From the NCBI GenBank assembly GCA_938045275.1, contig CALIMV010000092.1, positions 1-47,954 on the forward strand: a stretch of DNA of 47,954 nucleotides, given 5' to 3'. The DNA comes from an uncultured Granulosicoccaceae bacterium (lineage in GTDB: Bacteria > Pseudomonadota > Gammaproteobacteria > Granulosicoccales > Granulosicoccaceae). The translations under genes and the position numbers were made by a program. A model generated the notes under the pieces. The model saw only the letters and a program-made list of their open reading frames with translations, was not told where the DNA came from and ran no database searches. Shown in pieces: positions 34,626 to 42,871 of the stretch; positions within the stretch are counted from its first letter, which is position 1, and the number at the start of each line of letters is the position of its first letter.

Positions 34626-35027
34626 TTAATCGGACATAGTGTGCTGTGGTAGGCCATCAGTAATCTCATAGTAGTCACCTTTGAATTTGGTAAAAATATG
34701 ACTAATGGTTTTCAGTTCTGTGGGTGTTTCGAGAGAGCCTGCCATGACCGCTAGCGTATCGGTATTGATTCGTTTCCAGAACAATACCGAACCACAGTGT
34801 TTACAGAAACCGCGCGTTGCATCGTCACTTGCGCAATACCAAGTGAGATGCTCCTCACCGCTGAGCTCAATGCTGTTGTCGTGAATGCGGGTGGCCGCTA
34901 CAAGATGCCCGGTCTGTTTTCGGCACTGTTGGCAGTGGCACATAACAACGTCTCGTAAAAGTTCGGCAATCTTGAAATTTACTTTGCCGCAAAGACAACT
35001 ACCGCTAACAGGATGGTCTGCTTTCAT
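34626..35027 (-). CDS. GFA-family (Mss4-like) zinc protein
   Basis: A 133-residue protein of the GFA family (glutathione-dependent formaldehyde-activating enzyme-like, CENP-V type). Zinc ligands are seen in SCLCGKVNFKI, MCHCQQCRKQTGHLV and GFCKHCGSVLFWKR, the standard three cysteine sets. The start at 35027 is preferred over 35042 because GGAG lies 9 bases before it. Most members are not shown to be true formaldehyde-glutathione synthases, so the activity should not be assumed. It is a single gene between serC and the DEAD-box helicase gene. Confidence 0.88.
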   Translation of the reverse strand: MKADHPVSGSCLCGKVNFKIAELLRDVVMCHCQQCRKQTGHLVAATRIHDNSIELSGEEHLTWYCASDDATRGFCKHCGSVLFWKRINTDTLAVMAGSLETPTELKTISHIFTKFKGDYYEITDGLPQHTMSD

Positions 35028-35075
35028 GCGTATATTCTCCATTGCTGTGTAGGCCGCGGCCGCATCGACTGGATT

Positions 35076-37001
35076 TTAGTCTATGTTCTCCGGTCTCTTG
35101 CCTTTATTTTTATTTTTCGCTTTTTTCTTTTTCTTGAGTTTCGCTTTATTTGTTTTTGCAGTAACAGAGTTTGGTTTTTTCTCTTTTTTAGGTTTTTGTT
35201 TTTGTGGGTTGTCCGAATTTTTGGCAGGGCTTTTGCCATTGCTTAGGCGTGAAATCTTAAGCGGTACGCCGCATACGCGGGTTTTTTTTAGATCGGAAAA
35301 AATCTCTTTTGGCATTCCGACCGGTAAGTCAATAATACTGTGCTCCGCTTCGATAATTATCTGGCCAATATACTGGCTGTCTATGCCAGCTTCATTGGCA
35401 ATTGCACCAACGATGTTGCCAGGTTTTACATCGTTTATCGAACCAACTTCAAGTCTGAATCGCTCCATGCCTTTGTCTATAGGTCGCATAGGCTGGTGGC
35501 GTGGCTTGTCGATTTCACTTTGATCAGATGGCTTGCTAAGTTCCTTCTTTAGAAAGTCACTGTCACTTGAAAACTGTTGAGCTCGTTGACGCTTGGAATC
35601 TCTATTGCTGCGACTTGGTGCTTGTTGATCACTATCGAATCTCGGTGAATCATGTTTGTTTGGTGCTTTTCGAGGTGGTTTACCCATATACAGAAATGGT
35701 GTGTCACCTTGTACCATTTGAGCAAGTGCTGCAGCTATCGCTGGGTAAGGTATGCCATGCTCTTTATGATAAGTATCGATCATTTCCTCAAAAAAAGACA
35801 AGTTGTCTGAGTTGAGCGAGTCAGTAATGCGCTGCTTGAAACGTGTGATTCGTTTTTCGTTTATCAGCTCGTTGGTGGGTAAATCCATCGGTTCAATGGT
35901 TTTGCCGGTGGCTTTCTCAATAGCATATTGCAGGCGGCGCTCGCGTGGCGCTACAAAGAGGATCGCATCTCCATGGCGCCCGGCACGGCCAGTTCTACCA
36001 ATACGGTGAATATAAGCCTCAATGTCGGTAGGAATATCAAAATTAATGACATGGCTGATGCGCGGAACATCCAATCCGCGTGCGGCAACATCTGTAGCCA
36101 CGATAATATCTATCTTGCCATTTTTTAAATGCTCTACAGTGCGTTCACGCTGATTCTGCGCGATATCGCCGTTCAATGCAGAACAAGCGTAACCACGAGC
36201 TTCAAGCTTTTCAGACAGTTCAATGGTTGACGTTTTGGTTCGCACAAATACCAGCATGGCATCAAACGCCTCGGCTTCTAGTATGCGTGTAAGCGCTTCA
36301 AGTTTACGAGCACCACTAACGCTCCAGAAACGCTGACGAATAGTGCTGGCCGTACTGGTTGCGCTTTTGATCGTGACATGTTCTGGACTGTGTAAGTATT
36401 TGGTTGCAATTCGTCTAATTTGCGCTGGCATAGTGGCGGAGAACAGAGCGATTTGTCTTTTTGCAGGTGTTTTGTCAAGAATCCATTCAACATCGTCAAT
36501 AAATCCCATACGCAGCATTTCGTCAGCTTCATCGAGGACTAACGTACTCAGCCGGTCAAGCTTTAAAGTACCACGACGCATGTGGTCCATTACGCGACCT
36601 GGTGTACCAACTACAACATGAACGCCGCGCTCAAGCGCTCGTAATTGAGTTCGGTAGTCCTGTCCGCCATAGATGGGCAAGACGTGAAAACCTTTCATAT
36701 TTTTAGCGTATTTTTGGAATGCCTCAGCGACTTGAATTGCTAATTCTCGAGTCGGCGTCAGCACCAGTATTTGTACTGGTTTAACGGATAAATCGAGCCT
36801 TGAGAGTATTGGCAGTGCAAAAGCTGCTGTTTTGCCCGTGCCGGTCTGTGCCTGGCCCACTAAGTCTAAACCCTGCAGCATAAGCGGTATGGTTTGCGCC
36901 TGTATTGGAGATGGGGTTTCGTAACCCACATCGGCAATTGTCTGAAAAACAGGTGGGCTCAGGTTCAGATCTTGAAAGGTTATAGGGTCGCTAGTAGTCA
37001 T
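35076..37001 (-). CDS. deaD: DEAD-box ATP-dependent RNA helicase (DeaD/CsdA type)
   Basis: A 641-residue RNA helicase of the DeaD/CsdA group, acting in ribosome assembly, mRNA turnover and cold adaptation. All motifs are present: the Q motif (FQDLNLSPPVFQTI, then SPIQAQTIPL), Walker A AQTGTGKT at 51-58, PTRELA, TPGRVMDHM, DEAD at 157-160, SAT at 188-190, VATDVAARGLDVPRISHV and HRIGRTGRAG. A DbpA-like RNA-binding domain follows (RFRLEVGSINDVKPGNIVGA, VGMPKEIFSDLKKTRVCGVPL), and the last 50 residues are very rich in Lys and Asn. The Lys-rich tail should add non-specific RNA contact. The symbol deaD is by similarity of architecture. Confidence 0.93.
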   Translation of the reverse strand: MTTSDPITFQDLNLSPPVFQTIADVGYETPSPIQAQTIPLMLQGLDLVGQAQTGTGKTAAFALPILSRLDLSVKPVQILVLTPTRELAIQVAEAFQKYAKNMKGFHVLPIYGGQDYRTQLRALERGVHVVVGTPGRVMDHMRRGTLKLDRLSTLVLDEADEMLRMGFIDDVEWILDKTPAKRQIALFSATMPAQIRRIATKYLHSPEHVTIKSATSTASTIRQRFWSVSGARKLEALTRILEAEAFDAMLVFVRTKTSTIELSEKLEARGYACSALNGDIAQNQRERTVEHLKNGKIDIIVATDVAARGLDVPRISHVINFDIPTDIEAYIHRIGRTGRAGRHGDAILFVAPRERRLQYAIEKATGKTIEPMDLPTNELINEKRITRFKQRITDSLNSDNLSFFEEMIDTYHKEHGIPYPAIAAALAQMVQGDTPFLYMGKPPRKAPNKHDSPRFDSDQQAPSRSNRDSKRQRAQQFSSDSDFLKKELSKPSDQSEIDKPRHQPMRPIDKGMERFRLEVGSINDVKPGNIVGAIANEAGIDSQYIGQIIIEAEHSIIDLPVGMPKEIFSDLKKTRVCGVPLKISRLSNGKSPAKNSDNPQKQKPKKEKKPNSVTAKTNKAKLKKKKKAKNKNKGKRPENID

Positions 37002-37171
37002 TGATGTCTTTTGGGTCTAGCCCGTTGAATCTGCCAGCCGGAACTCGGTGGTCAGTGGAGCAGCAGCACCCTAACGCATTGCCAGGAGTTTGACCACTAT
37101 AAACGCATTTGCACGGGTTGCAGTAGTGATATTTATTACCCGTTTCCTGGCGTGGTTCAAGTCTTGAACGC

Positions 37172-38098
37172 TTATAAGGTACTGACTCGGTATCCAACTC
37201 GTGGAAAGTGGACCACAACGTCGCCGCAAAGAGCATCTTTTCGAGCCAACGCGATGCGATCTCTGCAAAGCGCTAGAACCTTGCCTTTTACACCAGATTC
37301 GCCACTGTTGGTTAAAGGCGCTACGCTGACTTCCATCCCAGGTCGGAGTCCTTGTGGGTCCGCGGCATCTGTTTTCTCGATGGTCTCAGGAGTGGCGTTG
37401 TTGGCGACTGCAAGTGCCTGTTCGGGTGTCATCGTATCAAAGGTTCCATGGCCAATGGCATCCATTTTCGTCGACCATGCGAGAACACTGGGAAATTCCG
37501 ACAAAAGCTGAGCCGAATCGCTGAATCGTCCCTTAACGAACCACACGACCGTCCAGACGAGTAGGTCGCTCAAGCTGGGATTTCGACCATGTAAATACGG
37601 ACTATTTCCAATGAGCTGGTCTTCTATCCAGCCAAGTTGTGCTCTTAGCTGTGACAAGGTGTGCGGTATATCTTTCGCTTCAGCGGCCATGTCGCCTTCA
37701 GGGCCGAAATATAGGCGCGTACGATCGGTGATAAGCTCTGGTGGCAAGGAATCAGCTACAGGCGCAAACGCCACCTTAACGCCAAGTTCAAAAAAAGATG
37801 AATCGGTCCAGCGTGATAGCCCATAGCTCAGTCCGGCATTGCCATTGGGGTGGAAACTGGGATTAGGGAAACGCTTTTCCAACTCTCTGAAAATGCATTG
37901 CGTATCACAGTAAATGTCTGCTCCAATTTGCATTACTGGAATGCGCCGATACCCGCCAGTCATGGCAAATAACTCTGGTCTGTCGGGCAAACGATTTTGC
38001 TCAACTGATTTCCAGGTTAATTTCTTGAGTCCCAGGGCCACGCGGATTTTTTCTGACACTGGAGAGGGCGGGTAGTGATGTAAGATAATGTCTGACAT
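37172..38098 (-). CDS. GST-like protein with extra C-terminal domain
   Basis: A 308-residue protein. Residues 1-80 form a thioredoxin-fold GST N-terminal domain (LHHYPPSPVSEKIRVALGLK, YRRIPVMQIGADIYCDTQCI) and residues about 85-215 an all-helical GST C-terminal domain (FSDSAQLLSEFPSVLAWSTK). The last 65 residues (GLRPGMEVSVAPLTNSGESG, VKGKVLALCRDRIALARKDA, GDVVVHFPRVGYRV) look like a small beta-barrel of SH3 type and are absent from ordinary GSTs of 200-230 residues. A Ser near the start of the fold could be catalytic. The substrate is unknown. It is not closely linked to its neighbours. Confidence 0.8.
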   Translation of the reverse strand: MSDIILHHYPPSPVSEKIRVALGLKKLTWKSVEQNRLPDRPELFAMTGGYRRIPVMQIGADIYCDTQCIFRELEKRFPNPSFHPNGNAGLSYGLSRWTDSSFFELGVKVAFAPVADSLPPELITDRTRLYFGPEGDMAAEAKDIPHTLSQLRAQLGWIEDQLIGNSPYLHGRNPSLSDLLVWTVVWFVKGRFSDSAQLLSEFPSVLAWSTKMDAIGHGTFDTMTPEQALAVANNATPETIEKTDAADPQGLRPGMEVSVAPLTNSGESGVKGKVLALCRDRIALARKDALCGDVVVHFPRVGYRVSTL

Positions 38099-38189
38099 TG
38101 AACAAGTCCACTAGCGCTTTTTTTTGAATTTGCATAGTGTAAGCGATTATTATCATCTGGTCTTTGAATACAATAGGAGCTTTAGCGCT

Positions 38190-39173
38190 ATGCCGTCGAA
38201 TAATCCCACTTTTCTTATCACAGGCACCATGGGCTGTATTGGTGCGTGGGTGTTACGCAATTTGCTGAATGATGGCGCAAATATCATTGCCACCGATATT
38301 AATACTACAGTCACTCGACCGGGGCTGTTGCTGAACGATGCGCAAATCGACTCGATAAATTGGGAAAGACTCGATGTTACTGATGCTACGGCTGTTCACG
38401 CCATGTTCGAAAAACATCAGCCAACGCACGTGGTGCATCTTGCTGGTTTGCAAATTCCGTTTTGCAAGGCCGACCCGTCTATGGGTGCCATGGTGAATGT
38501 AGTAGGTACTGCCAATGTTTTTGAAGCCGCAAGAAAACACGAAGTCCGCGGCCTTTGTTACGCGAGTTCAGTTGCTGTATTAGGGGCGATCGAGCACTAC
38601 CCAAACCGCCCACTTACAGAACGCGATTTACCATTACCCAACAACTTATATGGGGTTTACAAAACCGCTAATGAGAACGCCGCCAAAGTCTATTGGCAGG
38701 ATTGGCAGGTGGGTAGCATTGGTCTACGACCTTATACGGTGTATGGCGTTTGCCGAGATCAAGGTATGACCGCTGACATTGCGAAAGCCTGTTTGGCGGT
38801 AGCTGCTAATGAACCCTTTCATATTCGATTCGATGGTCCGATAACAGTGCAACATGCAAACGATGTGGCACGCATATTTATCGACAGCGCATTGGCCGAG
38901 TATCAGGGGGCTGATGTTTTTAATCTTCGAAATGATGTAATTGAGGTGGCTGAATTTGTTGCCAGTTTAGAGCAACTATTTCCTGAATCTCAAGTTACTT
39001 TTGAGAAGAACAATCCGTTGCCTTTTCCGTCAGACTTTGATGATGCCGGTATTCAGGGTGTATTAAGTACTGTAGCTCACACACCATTGAAAAAGGCAAT
39101 TCAATCAGATGTTGATCAATTTGCTGCATTACTTAAAAGCGGTAAGCTTACAACCGAATCGTTACGTAACTGA
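38190..39173 (+). CDS. NAD(P)-dependent epimerase/dehydratase (extended SDR)
   Basis: A 327-residue extended short-chain dehydrogenase. The start at 38190 is set by AGGAG 10 bases before and places the nucleotide-binding motif TGTMGCIGAWVLRNLL at the N-terminus. The Asp of the second strand is in IIATDINT, the catalytic Ser in CYASSVAVLG, and the Tyr-Lys pair in YGVYKTANE. The domain matches sugar-nucleotide epimerases, but a close match to GalE, RmlB or similar is not claimed. Uronate dehydrogenases and related sugar-acid enzymes also have this fold. It is a single plus-strand gene, divergent from the GST-like gene. Confidence 0.85.
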   Translation: MPSNNPTFLITGTMGCIGAWVLRNLLNDGANIIATDINTTVTRPGLLLNDAQIDSINWERLDVTDATAVHAMFEKHQPTHVVHLAGLQIPFCKADPSMGAMVNVVGTANVFEAARKHEVRGLCYASSVAVLGAIEHYPNRPLTERDLPLPNNLYGVYKTANENAAKVYWQDWQVGSIGLRPYTVYGVCRDQGMTADIAKACLAVAANEPFHIRFDGPITVQHANDVARIFIDSALAEYQGADVFNLRNDVIEVAEFVASLEQLFPESQVTFEKNNPLPFPSDFDDAGIQGVLSTVAHTPLKKAIQSDVDQFAALLKSGKLTTESLRN

Positions 39174-39424
39174 TATTAATATTGAACCCACGTGAACTCG
39201 CACAGTTACTTACGTCGCAAAATAATGTTTACAAATGCTGGTGCGATAGTGGCTAATCGAAATATTTGGCTATAGACATCACAGAATTTCTGCCGTAGTT
39301 GTGGTGAGTAACACAAAATTTAGGATAAGAACAAGGCTTTCTATGGCCATTAAAGTAACCAGGCTATCCACCGTTAATATTCTTAAACCTGAAGCGGCGG
39401 TAAATCGCCTGCCAATGAGGAAGA
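39174..39424. other. Intergenic stretch after the epimerase gene
   Basis: About 250 bases before the possible small gene and 525 bases in total before the next sure gene. A frame with a GTG start at 39301 exists, but its Arg/Thr/Ser-rich product does not look like a protein. No hairpin with a T-tract, RNA gene or clear repeat was seen here. Confidence 0.4.
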
Positions 39425-39607
39425 ATGTTACGATCAGAGCCACAGAAACTTGCCAAACTATTACACGATTTATACGTGATGCTGCCGGTTATTCAAGAGC
39501 ACGAAAGTCAACAGTCAGTTGAAAAACACCTGATGATAATCGAACACTACCAATGTAAGCTCGACGAAGCAGTGGCTCACTGGAGTTACCCGGACAAGGC
39601 TGCATAA
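39425..39607 (+). CDS. Possible small hypothetical protein, 60 residues
   Basis: An unrecognised short frame. Its product (LRSEPQKLAKLLHDLYVMLP and VEKHLMIIEHYQCKLDEAVA) would be two amphipathic helices, a composition more protein-like than that of other short frames here. GAGG lies 4 bases before the ATG, which is closer than normal. It stands alone in a 525-base gap. It could be a small regulator-like protein or a chance frame. Confidence 0.35.
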   Translation: MLRSEPQKLAKLLHDLYVMLPVIQEHESQQSVEKHLMIIEHYQCKLDEAVAHWSYPDKAA

Positions 39608-39652
39608 ACGTTCGCCAATAGCATGTTTACAAAATAAAAATCGAACAATACA

Positions 39653-39695
39653 TTATCGCTAGTACAACTAAAAGCACTGTTTGGTTATCGCTAGT
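39653..39695. repeat. Direct repeat of 11 bp
   Basis: TTATCGCTAGT occurs at 39653-39663 and again at 39685-39695, 32 bp apart (about three helical turns). It lies at the 3' end of the minus-strand peroxidase-like gene. Its role is unknown. Confidence 0.7.
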
Positions 39696-39699
39696 CCAA

Positions 39700-41199
39700 T
39701 TATTTTGGAAATTGTGTTGGTGCATAGCGGGCAAGGCTCGGGTCATACAAAGCAGTTGTCAGAAATGTGGTCAGCTCATTGACTTCACGAATACTCAAAT
39801 TCAAGGGGGTAAATCGAGCGTCCAGACTACCCGCAGCACTTGCGTTTTGTGGCACGCCCGTGTTTTTGTAGTTCACCACGTCTTTGATCGAAGAAAAACT
39901 AGCCCCGTGACCGAATACTTGAGTATCTACAAGGTTGTATAGTTGTGGCACTTTAAATTGATAGTTCTGATCTGGGTTTTGCGTGAATCCGCCGCGGCCT
40001 AATCGAGCGTTCTGTTCAATCACACCATGAATGGCGACTTTATTGTTATCGAAATCGGCAAACCCGACTGCGAAAAACAACTCACTTTCTAAAGCGCCGA
40101 CGCGTGAACTTAGTGCTGGTCCCTGATGGCAAGCTGAGCATCCAGCTTTACCAAAGAATAGATTCGCACCAGCCAGTTCAGATTCATTCAGAGTGTCACT
40201 CTCACCACGAAGCCAACGTTGAAATGGTGCCTGGTTGGCAAGCACCGTGCGTTCGAAAGCTGCGATCGCTTTGCCGACATCAACTGCGATGTCAACCGAG
40301 CCACCAGGATAGGCTGCATTCCACAAGTTTTGATAAGCTGGTATGTGTTGTAGTGGTGAATTTTCATTGAATCTAAGCCTGTGTATGGATTGCCCAGCAA
40401 TTGCTTGAGATTCAATTCCAGCCAGCTGATGCGCGTTTACGCTCGCAGGGAGTTGATCTGGCACAAGTGTTGATTCTGGCAGGTGGCTGTTAATCAAGCC
40501 GTTGCTGGCATTTCCTAATTGACCATTCCACAAAACCACTTCCTGAAAAGCCACATTCAACATTGACGGAACTGCAATCGGCTGCATGTCTGGTCTATTG
40601 GTCGCGCCGTCAACAGCGTTTGGGTCAAACCCGAATTCCAGGCGTCGTTCAACACCAATGCCTGTTCCGCCTTCACCAATACCTTGTGGGATGCCGGGTT
40701 TAAAACCTGTGGCAACCGTGTGGCAAGTAGAACATGACCAACTTGGTGATTGTTCAGAGAATCCATCCAGTCCAAATCGATCGTCATGAAAGAACAGTTT
40801 GCCAATAGCGACTTTTTCATCGGTAATCGGATTTTGCGGATCTTGTGGAATGGCCGCATAGTCTTGGCTATCGGGCAATATAAAGGCATTTAGGCCAAGA
40901 CCAGCTGACTGAGCATTTAAGGCAGACCGCAGTGATTCTTCCAGTTTTTGCTTTTCACTTGGCTGTGTATTTGATTCATTTGGTCTGATAGTGGTTGAGC
41001 CGCAACCAGCCTCAAGGCAGTCTGTGAAGTTGCATGCTGAATCACTTAAACCGGCGCTATTACAGCTCTGTGATTGTGAAGAGCCTGGTGTACTGCCAGT
41101 CTCGGTTCCCGGACCACACGCAATCAGCACCGAACAGCAACTCAACATGGTGAGAAATTTCGCTAAAGACTGGTTTGATCGCATGACAAATATTTGCAT
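39700..41199 (-). CDS. Di-haem cytochrome c peroxidase / MauG-like lipoprotein
   Basis: A secreted di-haem protein. A lipobox signal (MLSCCSVLIAC) and a Ser/Thr/Asn-rich linker precede the cytochrome c peroxidase-like region. The two haem sites are C-S-T-C-H (PSWSCSTCHTVATGFK) near residue 160 and C-S-A-C-H (KAGCSACHQGPALSS) near residue 355. The conserved ITDEKVAIGKLFFHDDRFGL stretch, VPSMLNVAFQEVVLWNGQLG and PQLYNLVDTQVFGHGASF fit the family. A start at 41184 is also possible and would shorten the leader. Members reduce hydrogen peroxide or modify partner proteins; which applies here is not visible. No partner gene for the MauG-type modification is adjacent. Confidence 0.88.
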   Translation of the reverse strand: MQIFVMRSNQSLAKFLTMLSCCSVLIACGPGTETGSTPGSSQSQSCNSAGLSDSACNFTDCLEAGCGSTTIRPNESNTQPSEKQKLEESLRSALNAQSAGLGLNAFILPDSQDYAAIPQDPQNPITDEKVAIGKLFFHDDRFGLDGFSEQSPSWSCSTCHTVATGFKPGIPQGIGEGGTGIGVERRLEFGFDPNAVDGATNRPDMQPIAVPSMLNVAFQEVVLWNGQLGNASNGLINSHLPESTLVPDQLPASVNAHQLAGIESQAIAGQSIHRLRFNENSPLQHIPAYQNLWNAAYPGGSVDIAVDVGKAIAAFERTVLANQAPFQRWLRGESDTLNESELAGANLFFGKAGCSACHQGPALSSRVGALESELFFAVGFADFDNNKVAIHGVIEQNARLGRGGFTQNPDQNYQFKVPQLYNLVDTQVFGHGASFSSIKDVVNYKNTGVPQNASAAGSLDARFTPLNLSIREVNELTTFLTTALYDPSLARYAPTQFPK

Positions 41200-41321
41200 C
41201 ACTATGAGTAGGCGCTTGAACTAGTGAAAGATAAGCAATACTTTGCCATTATCGGTATGCAGTAACCGGAGAAGTTTGACGCTTTGTAAGCGGTAGTTTT
41301 ACCGTTGAATATTATCTAAGC

Positions 41322-41421
41322 TTTATGTGATGGATTGATTGTATGTGATGAGTTGTTTATGTGATAAATGGTTTACGTGAGATATGGTCTACGTGATAAA
41401 TGGTTTACGTGATAAGGATGG
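41322..41421. repeat. Tandem repeat array of a 16-bp unit
   Basis: A degenerate 16-bp unit close to TTTACGTGATAAATGG is repeated head to tail: TTTATGTGATAAATGG (41356), TTTACGTGAGATATGG (41372), TCTACGTGATAAATGG (41388) and a final copy from 41404, with two more diverged copies from 41322 to 41355. The last copy covers the stop codon and C-terminal codons of the glycerate kinase gene, so the array has probably grown from the gene end. Confidence 0.85.
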
Positions 41422-42670
41422 CGCGAAAATCATTTACGTTAGTGTGTGTTGCACCCGTGGTAATCAATCCGCCAGCGGCATTGAAAAATGACCATGCATC
41501 ATTGTTGTCAAGATAGGTCGAGAATTTTAATGCCTGATTAGAGGCAGAGCGTGCTACTTCCGGGCTCCATATAACACCCGCATTATCCTCGGTACCATCA
41601 ATGCCGTCGGTGTCAGCTGCCAGTGCGTAGATATTGTCATAACCCGCTACCGACTCGGCAAACCCCAATAAAAATTCAGCATTTCGCCCACCTCTGCCAC
41701 CTTTTTTTCTAACCGTTACAGTCGTTTCTCCACCTGAAATCAGCAACGCAGGTTTTTCTGCAGGCTGGCCGTATTGGTGCACCTGTTTCGCGATGCCAGC
41801 CATGACTTTGCCAACCTCACGTGCTTCACCTTCTATTGCATCACCCAGAATTATGGTGTTTATTCCGTGTTTTCTTGCAAGGGTGGCGGCTGACTCTAAA
41901 GACTGTTGTGGCTTGCAAACAAGGTGTGCGCTGACTCGCGACATAGACTTATCAGTTGCCGATGGTGTATCGGCGTCAGAACTATTAAGAAGGTTGAACA
42001 CATTGTCTGGCAAGCTAATGTTGTAACGTGCAACAATATCAAGTGCTTGTTCTCGCGTACTGTTGTTCGGCACCGTCGGACCTGATGCAATCACCGACAT
42101 ATCGTCACCTGGCACATCGGATATTGCCAGTGTAACAATTTGAGCCGGGTAAGCTGCTGCGGCGAGTCGACCACCTTTAATGCCAGATAGATGCTTCCGC
42201 ACGCAATTCATTTCATCAATTGCGGCTCCACTTTTTAATAGCGCTGAATTTACGTGTTGCTTATCGGCCAAAGAAATGCCTTTTCCTGGCAAGCTTAGTA
42301 GGGCAGAACCGCCACCCGATATCAAACTCAAAACAAGGTCGTCTTCGCCAAGATCGCTAAGTAATTCGAGCATACGTTGTGCGGCCGTTTCGCTTGCCGC
42401 GTCTGGTACGGGGTGGCTGGCTTGTACTATTTCAATATGGGCGCAAACCGGGTGTGGGCCGTGCGGAACGACAACTAGCCCGGATTTTGCGCAGTCCCAG
42501 TAAGTCTCTACTGCTTGGGCCATTGCCGCCGATGCTTTTCCGGCACCAACCACCACAGCTCGGCCAATTGGCTGTTCCGGCAGAAACGCTTCAATATTGT
42601 GAACCGGTAGAGCGGCATGAACGGCCGTATCGAATAGATCGGCTAACAGTTGAGTAGGGCTAATCTGCAT
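41405..42670 (-). CDS. gckA: Glycerate 2-kinase (MOFRL family)
   Basis: A 421-residue glycerate kinase that phosphorylates D-glycerate to 2-phosphoglycerate. The N-terminal DUF4147 domain shows AVVVGAGKASAAMAQAVE, LVVVPHGPHPV, DLVLSLISGGGSALLSLPG and CVRKHLSGIKGGRLA; the C-terminal MOFRL domain shows LLISGGETTVTVRKKGGRGG, RNAEFLLGFAE and ALAADTDGIDGTEDNAGVI. The ATG at 42670 is chosen since the frame upstream offers only a TTG at 42739. The name ttuD is used for the same family. With glyoxylate- and hydroxypyruvate-type enzymes nearby it fits the glycerate route out of glyoxylate. Its stop lies inside a tandem repeat array. Confidence 0.93.
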   Translation of the reverse strand: MQISPTQLLADLFDTAVHAALPVHNIEAFLPEQPIGRAVVVGAGKASAAMAQAVETYWDCAKSGLVVVPHGPHPVCAHIEIVQASHPVPDAASETAAQRMLELLSDLGEDDLVLSLISGGGSALLSLPGKGISLADKQHVNSALLKSGAAIDEMNCVRKHLSGIKGGRLAAAAYPAQIVTLAISDVPGDDMSVIASGPTVPNNSTREQALDIVARYNISLPDNVFNLLNSSDADTPSATDKSMSRVSAHLVCKPQQSLESAATLARKHGINTIILGDAIEGEAREVGKVMAGIAKQVHQYGQPAEKPALLISGGETTVTVRKKGGRGGRNAEFLLGFAESVAGYDNIYALAADTDGIDGTEDNAGVIWSPEVARSASNQALKFSTYLDNNDAWSFFNAAGGLITTGATHTNVNDFRAILIT

Positions 42671-42871
42671 GTAATTTGCTTGGATTTGGAAGAATTTGTG
42701 TCGTAATGACGCAATTATGACATTAGTCTTACCGATCAAATTGCGATTGTAACGTTGAGCAGGTACGATTCACAGGTGAGCTGGGTGGAGACTATACCTA
42801 CTGTACCCGGTTTGCTTAGTCATGCTCGGCTAATAACCGGTTAACCAGTGGTCCTTGGAGGAAAGTATTAA

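Noticed and set aside
39301-39522. A 73-codon frame in the gap after the epimerase gene
   Set aside because: The Arg/Thr/Ser-rich product has no protein-like pattern, starts with GTG without a ribosome binding site, and overlaps the better candidate at 39425.
41322-41421. CRISPR array
   Set aside because: The units are 16 bp and directly adjacent without unique spacers of constant length, so this is a simple tandem repeat.
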